From positions 558,001-622,000 of the forward strand of contig NZ_FTOT01000002.1 of the NCBI RefSeq assembly GCF_900156815.1: a stretch of 64,000 bases of DNA, read 5' to 3'. Each line of letters begins with the position of its first letter. Positions within the stretch are counted from its first letter, which is position 1. The translations under genes and the position numbers were made by a program. Positions 59,239 through 64,000 of the stretch are shown in pieces. The notes below the pieces were generated by a model, which had not been told where the DNA came from, ran no database searches, and saw only the letters and a program-made list of their open reading frames with translations. Origin of the DNA: Gemmobacter megaterium (GTDB taxonomy: Bacteria; Pseudomonadota; Alphaproteobacteria; Rhodobacterales; Rhodobacteraceae).

Positions 59239-59565
59239 TCAGCAGGCCCCGCCATACAGCCTTTTCAGAACCGCCAGGATGTCAACGACCTTTGGATCCA
59301 GAATGGAATAATAGATCGCCTGCCCCTCGCGCCGGGCACTGACCAACCCTTCGTATCGCAAGCGGGCAAGTTGCTGGCTGACCACCGCCTGGCGGGACGC
59401 CAACAGATTTTCCAACTCTGTCACACTCTTGGGGCCCGTCAGCAGATGACACAGGATCGTCAGCCGACCATCGTGCCCAAGTGCCTTAAGGAAGGTCGAT
59501 GCATCGGACGCAGCGGCGACCAGCCCGTCCAGCTCGCTGTCCCATTCGCCTTGATCGCCCACCAT
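59239..59565 (-). CDS. soxR: ArsR-family sox regulator SoxR
   Basis: A 108-residue winged-helix repressor: LGHDGRLTILCHL, TELENLLASRQAVVSQQLARLRYEGLV, then the wing ARREGQAIYYSILDP. It belongs to the BigR/SqrR/SoxR group that senses persulfide through two Cys. Cys39 is conserved. The second Cys is the last residue, Cys108, three places later than in the BigR pattern as I recall it. A GTG at 59574 is an alternative start. It should repress the sox genes in the absence of thiosulfate. Confidence 0.85.
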   Translation of the reverse strand: MVGDQGEWDSELDGLVAAASDASTFLKALGHDGRLTILCHLLTGPKSVTELENLLASRQAVVSQQLARLRYEGLVSARREGQAIYYSILDPKVVDILAVLKRLYGGAC

Positions 59566-59665
59566 ATCTTCCACGGCCCCGCCCCTTCCCTTGGCCCCTA
59601 AATGCCGGGGAAGTCGCCGCAGGGCAACTGAAACCGGGGAGCCGGAGAAATTTGTCGGCCGCAGC

Positions 59666-60025
59666 CTAGTTCGCCTGCGCTGCGGCAATCATCCTGGCCA
59701 GCATCGGCCAGAAGAAATCCTCGGCGGTGTATCCTTCAAGGCGCCCGTGCTCGACGCCGTCGGCCAGCAGAACGAATGTCGGCGTGAAATTGACCGGCCG
59801 GGCAAGCGTGACATCTTCGGGCAAGGCGGCGCGCAACTGCACCCGGCGCAGCGGCGCGGCGCGCCCCTCTTCCGTAATGGGATATTCCGGCGCGACGTCC
59901 TCGTTCCAGCGCGCGCAATAGATGCAGCCGGGTTGTTCGAACATCAGCAACTCCAGTTCGGCGCCCAATGCTTGCAGCGGCAGGACGACGGCCAGCATCA
60001 GCGACAGGGCAAGACGTTGAATCAT
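59666..60025 (-). CDS. soxS: Periplasmic thioredoxin SoxS
   Basis: A 119-residue secreted thioredoxin-fold protein with a signal peptide (MIQRLALSLMLAVVLPLQALG) and an active site QPGCIYCARW. SoxS helps to keep the sox enzymes reduced. It is divergent from soxV; the 106-base gap holds a candidate SoxR site (60061-60073). Confidence 0.86.
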   Translation of the reverse strand: MIQRLALSLMLAVVLPLQALGAELELLMFEQPGCIYCARWNEDVAPEYPITEEGRAAPLRRVQLRAALPEDVTLARPVNFTPTFVLLADGVEHGRLEGYTAEDFFWPMLARMIAAAQAN

Positions 60026-60060
60026 GGCAGCCACCCGCAGGATTGACGAACACAGAAGAA

Positions 60061-60073
60061 CATAGAAATATGC
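60061..60073. promoter_or_regulatory. Candidate SoxR operator, soxS-soxV gap
   Basis: CATAGAAATATGC in the divergent region. It matches CATAGGAATATTC in the soxW-soxX gap at 11 of 13 positions. SoxR is known in related bacteria to bind both these gaps. The match is by eye. Confidence 0.6.
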
Positions 60074-60131
60074 TAATGTAACCGGGCGTGCTCTACAAGC
60101 GTTGCCCACCTGCGAGCTTCGAGGAGGGGCG

Positions 60132-60869
60132 ATGCTCGATATCACTTTTGGCGGGGCCGCGCTGGCGGGGCTTCTGTCCTTCCTGTCGCCCTGCATTCTG
60201 CCGATGGTGCCGTTCTATCTGTCCTATATGGCGGGATCGTCGGTCAATGACCTGCGCGATGGCGGGCAACTGGCCCCCGGCGCCAGACGGCGGCTGGTGT
60301 TGCGCGCCTTGGCCTTTGCCCTTGGCGTCACCACCATATTCCTGCTGCTTGGCCTGGGCGCCACCGCCGTGGGCAAGGCATTTGCACAATGGAAAGAAAC
60401 CCTGTCCTGGGTCGCCGCCGCCGTGCTGATCCTGTTCGGCCTGCATTTCCTGGGCGTGCTGAAAATCGGCCTGCTGTACCGCGAGGCGCGCGTCCAGTCG
60501 GATGCAAAACCCTCCAGCTTTGTCGGCGCCTATGTGATGGGCCTTGCCTTCGGCTTTGGCTGGACCCCCTGCGTCGGCCCGGCACTGGCGGCGATTCTGA
60601 TGGTTGCCGGCGGCATGGGCGACTTGTGGCGCGGCGGGCTGCTGCTGGTCGTCTACGGGCTGGCCATGACCCTGCCCTTTGTGGTCGCGGCATTCTTTGC
60701 CGGGCCGTTTCTTGGCTGGGTCGCCCGGCATCGCAACATGATGGGGTATGTTGAAAAGGCGATGGGGGTCATGCTGATCGTGTTCGGCCTGCTGATCGCC
60801 ACCAATTCGGTGAACCTCATTGCCGACTGGATGATTCGCAACTTCGACTGGTCCGCCACGCTGAAATGA
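60132..60869 (+). CDS. soxV: Membrane thiol transporter SoxV
   Basis: A 245-residue CcdA/DsbD-type protein with six helices and two Cys motifs: FLSPCILPMVPF and GWTPCVGPALA. It carries electrons from cytoplasmic thioredoxin to SoxW. The start at 60132 follows GAGGAGGGG. It begins the sox plus-strand genes. Confidence 0.92.
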   Translation: MLDITFGGAALAGLLSFLSPCILPMVPFYLSYMAGSSVNDLRDGGQLAPGARRRLVLRALAFALGVTTIFLLLGLGATAVGKAFAQWKETLSWVAAAVLILFGLHFLGVLKIGLLYREARVQSDAKPSSFVGAYVMGLAFGFGWTPCVGPALAAILMVAGGMGDLWRGGLLLVVYGLAMTLPFVVAAFFAGPFLGWVARHRNMMGYVEKAMGVMLIVFGLLIATNSVNLIADWMIRNFDWSATLK

Positions 60870-60882
60870 AGGGAAGTCTGCC

Positions 60883-61443
60883 ATGAAACCGATTCGCGCC
60901 CTGTTCGTCGCCCTGCTGCTGGCTTCCGCCCCCGCGCTTGCCGCGACTGTCGGAGATGACGGGTTGCACAAGCCTGACTGGCTGCGCGAGACCTTCAAGG
61001 ATCTGCCCGAGGATCTGGCCGAGGCAAATGCCGAAGGCAAGCGGCTGTTGATCATCGTGGAACAGCGCGGCTGCATCTACTGCAAGAAGATGCACGAAGA
61101 GGTATTCGCCGATCCCGAGATCGACGCATTGATTAGAGACACCTATTTCGTCGTGCAGATGAACCTGTTCGGCGATGTCGAGATCACCGACTTTGACGGC
61201 ACCACCCTGGCAGAAAAGGATATGGCGGTGCGTTGGGGGGTCATGTTCACGCCAACGCTGATCTTTCTGCCCGAACAGGTGGCAGACGACGCGCATACCG
61301 GCACCGCCGCTGTCGCCATGATGCCCGGAGCCTTCGGCAAAGGCACCACCAAGGCGCTCCTGTCCTGGGTCAGGGATCACGGCTATGAAAACGGCGAACA
61401 TTTTCAAAAGTTTGTCGCCCGCACCCTTGGCGGAACGGATTGA
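60883..61443 (+). CDS. soxW: Periplasmic thioredoxin SoxW
   Basis: A 186-residue secreted thioredoxin with signal MKPIRALFVALLLASAPALA and an active site QRGCIYCKKMHEEVF. It receives electrons from SoxV and keeps SoxYZ reducible. It starts 13 bases after soxV. Confidence 0.92.
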   Translation: MKPIRALFVALLLASAPALAATVGDDGLHKPDWLRETFKDLPEDLAEANAEGKRLLIIVEQRGCIYCKKMHEEVFADPEIDALIRDTYFVVQMNLFGDVEITDFDGTTLAEKDMAVRWGVMFTPTLIFLPEQVADDAHTGTAAVAMMPGAFGKGTTKALLSWVRDHGYENGEHFQKFVARTLGGTD

Positions 61444-61467
61444 CGCGCCATCTTGACGCACCCAAGA

Positions 61468-61480
61468 CATAGGAATATTC
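61468..61480. promoter_or_regulatory. Candidate SoxR operator, soxW-soxX gap
   Basis: CATAGGAATATTC in the 115-base gap before soxX. It contains the palindrome GAATATTC (61473-61480) and shares 11 of 13 bases with the motif at 60061. Confidence 0.6.
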
Positions 61481-61558
61481 AAAAATACATATATCCATGT
61501 TGTCACCTGCGACGTTTTGGCACTATCATGGATACCGGGAGAGGACAGGGAGGACAGC

Positions 61559-62032
61559 ATGAACAGCCATCTATGGTACGTGTCGGCACTGGCATTGGCC
61601 ATTGCGACACCTGCCATTTCCGAGACCGGGCCGAAGGACGCCGTCTTCGTGGACGGCGCGATCGAGGCATCGCTGACCGGCGTTCCGGGCGATGCCGCGA
61701 ATGGGGTCAAGGTCATGACGACCGCAGCCCTTGGCAATTGCGTGGCCTGCCACCAGATCGGCGCCCTGCCGGACGTCGAGTTTCCGGGCGACATCGGCCC
61801 GCCGCTGGACGGCGCGGCCGACCGTTGGACCGAAGGCCAACTGCGCGGCCTGGTTGCGAATGCCAAGATGACATTCGACGGAACCTTCATGCCCGCCTTC
61901 TTCAAGGGCGAAGGCTTCGTTCGCCCTGGTGACGCCTATACCGGCAAGGCAGGCACGGAACCACTGCCGCCCATTCTCAAAGCCCAGCAGATCGAGGATG
62001 TCGTCGCCTTCCTCTTGACCCTGAAGGACTGA
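61559..62032 (+). CDS. soxX: Sulfur-oxidising cytochrome c SoxX
   Basis: A 157-residue monohaem c with signal peptide, haem site CVACHQIG and a Met ligand in TFMPAFF. With SoxA it joins thiosulfate to SoxY. The start at 61559 follows GGGAGGACAGC. Confidence 0.94.
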   Translation: MNSHLWYVSALALAIATPAISETGPKDAVFVDGAIEASLTGVPGDAANGVKVMTTAALGNCVACHQIGALPDVEFPGDIGPPLDGAADRWTEGQLRGLVANAKMTFDGTFMPAFFKGEGFVRPGDAYTGKAGTEPLPPILKAQQIEDVVAFLLTLKD

Positions 62033-62074
62033 CGCCCGCTTCGCGCCGGGCCGCCCAACACGAAGGAGAAACCG

Positions 62075-62497
62075 ATGAAACTTTCACGACGCGATGCGCT
62101 CTGGGTCGGCTTTGGCGGTCTGGCGGCCGCAATGCTGCCGGGCTCTGCCGCCCTTGCGAAAACGGTCGAGGAACTGACCACCGCTTTTGCCGGCTCTGCC
62201 AGCATCGGCGAAGGCGGGCTGACGCTGACCGCCCCCGAAATCGCGGAAAACGGCAACACGGTTCCGATCGAGGTGAATGCACCCGGCGCCGTCGCCATCA
62301 TGCTGATGGCCGCTGGCAACCCCGAACCGGCCGTCGCCACCTTTACCTTTGGTCCGGCGGCTGGTGCCCAGCGGGCTGCGACCCGTATCCGCCTTGCCTC
62401 GACCCAGGACGTGATCGCCCTGGCGAAAATGGCGGATGGGTCGGTGATCAAGGCACAGACCACCGTCAAGGTGACCATCGGCGGCTGCGGCGGCTGA
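62075..62497 (+). CDS. soxY: Sulfur carrier protein SoxY
   Basis: A 140-residue protein with a twin-arginine-like signal (MKLSRRDALWVGFGGLAAAM) and the carrier ending GGCGG, whose Cys binds the sulfur substrate. The short, Gly-flanked C-terminus is the SoxY swinging arm. Confidence 0.96.
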   Translation: MKLSRRDALWVGFGGLAAAMLPGSAALAKTVEELTTAFAGSASIGEGGLTLTAPEIAENGNTVPIEVNAPGAVAIMLMAAGNPEPAVATFTFGPAAGAQRAATRIRLASTQDVIALAKMADGSVIKAQTTVKVTIGGCGG

Positions 62498-62519
62498 GTT
62501 CAGGAACAGGAGAAACGAC

Positions 62520-62849
62520 ATGGCAAAAGATGCAAAGCCCCGCGTGAAGGTTCCGAAGTCGGCCAAAGCGGGCGAGGTTGTCACCATCAAGGCGCTGATC
62601 TCGCACAATATGGAATCCGGCCAGCGCAAGGGCTCGGACGGCAATCTGATCCCGCGGTCCATCATCAACCGCTTCACCTGCGATCTGAACGGGGTGAACG
62701 TGGTGGATGTGGCCATCGACCCGGCCGTCTCGACCAACCCCTATTTCGAATTCGACGCCAAGGTCGAGGCCGCAGGCGATTTCAAATTCACGTGGTATGA
62801 TGACGACGGCTCCGTCTACGAAGACGTGAAGCCGATCGAAATCGCGTAA
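62520..62849 (+). CDS. soxZ: SoxYZ partner protein SoxZ
   Basis: A 109-residue beta-sandwich protein (KVPKSAKAGEVVTIKALISHNMESG). It forms a heterodimer with SoxY and has no Cys for substrate. It lies 22 bases after soxY. Confidence 0.95.
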   Translation: MAKDAKPRVKVPKSAKAGEVVTIKALISHNMESGQRKGSDGNLIPRSIINRFTCDLNGVNVVDVAIDPAVSTNPYFEFDAKVEAAGDFKFTWYDDDGSVYEDVKPIEIA

Positions 62850-62878
62850 AGCCCGCATCCGTCCAGGGAGGAGACGCC

Positions 62879-63751
62879 ATGGGGCGCTTTACCAAGACTA
62901 CAAGAACACTGGCCGCAACGGCCCTTGGCCTTGCCATATCGGGCGCGGCCTTCGCTGGCCCGGCAGAGGATGAACTGGTCATCGAAACCGAAGACGGTGC
63001 CGTCGAGATCGTGACCAAAACCGATGCCCCGCCGTATCTGGATGGCGCCTTGACCGAGATCTATTCGGGCTGGCTGTTCCGCGACGATGCGACCAGGGAC
63101 ATGGAGCGGGACGATTTTGACAACCCCGCCATGGTGTTCGTGGATCGCGGGATCGACAAATGGAATGCCGCGATGGGCAAGAACGGCGAAAGCTGCGCCG
63201 GCTGCCACCAGGGCCCCGAGTCGATGGCTGGTCTGCGGGCCGAGATGCCCCGAGTCGATGCCAAGACCGGCAAGCTGATGATCATGGAGGACTACGTCAA
63301 CAACTGCGTCACCGAGCGTATGGGCCTGGAGCCGTGGGGCATGACCTCGGCCAACATGAAAGACATGCTCTCGGTCATCTCGCTGCAATCGCGCGGGATG
63401 CCGGTCAAGGTTGCGATCGACGGGCCTGCCGCCCCGTTCTGGGAAAAGGGCAAAGAGATCTACTACACCCGGTATGGTCAGCTTGAAATGTCCTGCGCGA
63501 ATTGCCACGAGGACAATTACGGCAACATGATCCGTGCCGACCACCTGAGCCAGGGGCAGATCAACGGCTTTCCGACCTACCGGCTGAAAGATGCAGGCAT
63601 GGTCACGGTGCAGCAGCGGTTCGTCGGCTGCGTGCGCGATACCCGTGCCGAAACCTTCAAGGCCGGATCCGACGAGTTCAAGGCGCTGGAACTTTACGTC
63701 GCCTCGCGCGGCGCGGGTCTGAGCGTCGAGGGCGTTTCGGTCCGGCACTAA
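62879..63751 (+). CDS. soxA: Dihaem L-cysteine S-thiosulfotransferase SoxA
   Basis: A 290-residue secreted cytochrome with signal (about 1-27) and two CxxCH sites, CAGCH and CANCH, plus the active-site Cys in FVGCVRDTRAE near residue 246. It joins thiosulfate to SoxY. A hairpin follows the stop (63757-63783). Confidence 0.95.
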   Translation: MGRFTKTTRTLAATALGLAISGAAFAGPAEDELVIETEDGAVEIVTKTDAPPYLDGALTEIYSGWLFRDDATRDMERDDFDNPAMVFVDRGIDKWNAAMGKNGESCAGCHQGPESMAGLRAEMPRVDAKTGKLMIMEDYVNNCVTERMGLEPWGMTSANMKDMLSVISLQSRGMPVKVAIDGPAAPFWEKGKEIYYTRYGQLEMSCANCHEDNYGNMIRADHLSQGQINGFPTYRLKDAGMVTVQQRFVGCVRDTRAETFKAGSDEFKALELYVASRGAGLSVEGVSVRH

Positions 63752-63756
63752 GATTT

Positions 63757-63783
63757 GGGGCCGCCGGTTCGCCCGGCGGCCCC
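63757..63783 (+). terminator. Hairpin between soxA and soxB
   Basis: GGGGCCGCCGG (63757-63767) pairs with CCGGCGGCCCC (63773-63783) over 11 bp with a TTCGC loop. No U-tract follows, so it may be an attenuator or an mRNA-stabilising stem inside the operon rather than a full stop. Confidence 0.55.
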
Positions 63784-63879
63784 CTGCAACAGACCAAAAC
63801 AGACCGTCATGGGGCAACCGCCTGATGCGCTTTGGCGCAACGGTTTTGTGTTGTCCAACGATTACAGGAGTGTCCGGGG

Positions 63880-64000
63880 ATGATCACCCGCCGCGAGTTT
63901 TTTCAGGCCGCCATGGCCACCACAGCCATCTATGGCGCGTCGGGCTTTGGCAACTGGTCGCGGCTGGCGGCGCAGCAAATGCTGACCCAGGACCAGTTGC
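63880..64000 (+). CDS. soxB: Sulfur-oxidising enzyme SoxB (cut by window end)
   Basis: The first 40 codons of soxB. MITRREFFQAAMATTAIYGA is a twin-arginine signal (TRREFF), as in SoxB, the manganese-dependent enzyme that hydrolyses the sulfonate from SoxY. The frame runs off the right edge. AGGAG lies upstream. Confidence 0.88.
   Translation, partial: MITRREFFQAAMATTAIYGASGFGNWSRLAAQQMLTQDQL

Overview
The window looks like chromosome of a member of the Rhodobacteraceae/Paracoccaceae (Alphaproteobacteria). Supporting signs are the high GC content, the pairing of an FnrL-type regulator with hemN, cbb3 oxidase genes as ccoNOQP and ccoGHIS, a Paracoccus-like sox cluster, and the order zinc-ribbon protein/ftsE/ftsX/plsC. 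No tRNA, rRNA, CRISPR array, phage gene or transposase was recognised. The right edge cuts soxB; the left edge starts in non-coding DNA.

Layout. 0.1-3.5 kb: GNAT acetyltransferase, SDR, then a coupled argB / Fe-S protein / SixA-like phosphatase operon. 3.6-10 kb: an accessory island with a SARP/BTAD-TPR regulator (+), a minus-strand operon (amidase-fold protein, animal-type haem peroxidase, small protein with a stretch like a nitrile-hydratase-type leader) and a divergent YcaO gene (+). The 11-bp tandem repeat in the divergent promoter suits a SARP regulator. 10.1-12.9 kb: overlapping membrane histidine kinase and NarL-type response regulator. 13-16.7 kb: zinc-ribbon protein, ftsE, ftsX, plsC, trxC. 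16.9-21.8 kb: two DMT exporters, an acyl-CoA synthetase and an Asp-box beta-propeller protein.

22-37 kb is the low-oxygen region: hemN and fnrL divergent from one FNR box, a YmdB-type phosphodiesterase, a SLC13-type transporter, yebC, ccoNOQP, a universal stress gene with its own FNR box, and ccoGHIS. Five FNR boxes were found by eye. One lies upstream of a gene-free, three-hairpin element with a U-tract terminator (36914-37030, minus), a candidate FnrL-dependent small RNA. The hemN box is placed so that transcription would begin at the hemN start codon, predicting a leaderless mRNA.

37-48 kb: amino-acid ABC permease and binding protein without an ATPase gene, MoeB/ThiF-like protein, dut, a GntR regulator with a class III aminotransferase and a RidA protein, an FMN/FAD oxidoreductase, a sulfotransferase-like gene and an MFS transporter. 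47.3-52.9 kb: the rod-shape operon mreB-mreC-mreD-mrdA-rodA (minus). 53-58 kb: gabD, alpha/beta hydrolase, histidine phosphatase, P1-family peptidase and an SDR. 58-64 kb: the sox locus, with a YeeE/YedE-type transporter, soxR and soxS on minus and soxV, W, X, Y, Z, A and B on plus. A shared 13-bp motif in the soxS-soxV and soxW-soxX gaps is a candidate SoxR operator.

All assignments come from reading motifs and context; no database search was run. The most novel parts are the YcaO/peroxidase island and the candidate FnrL-linked small RNA.
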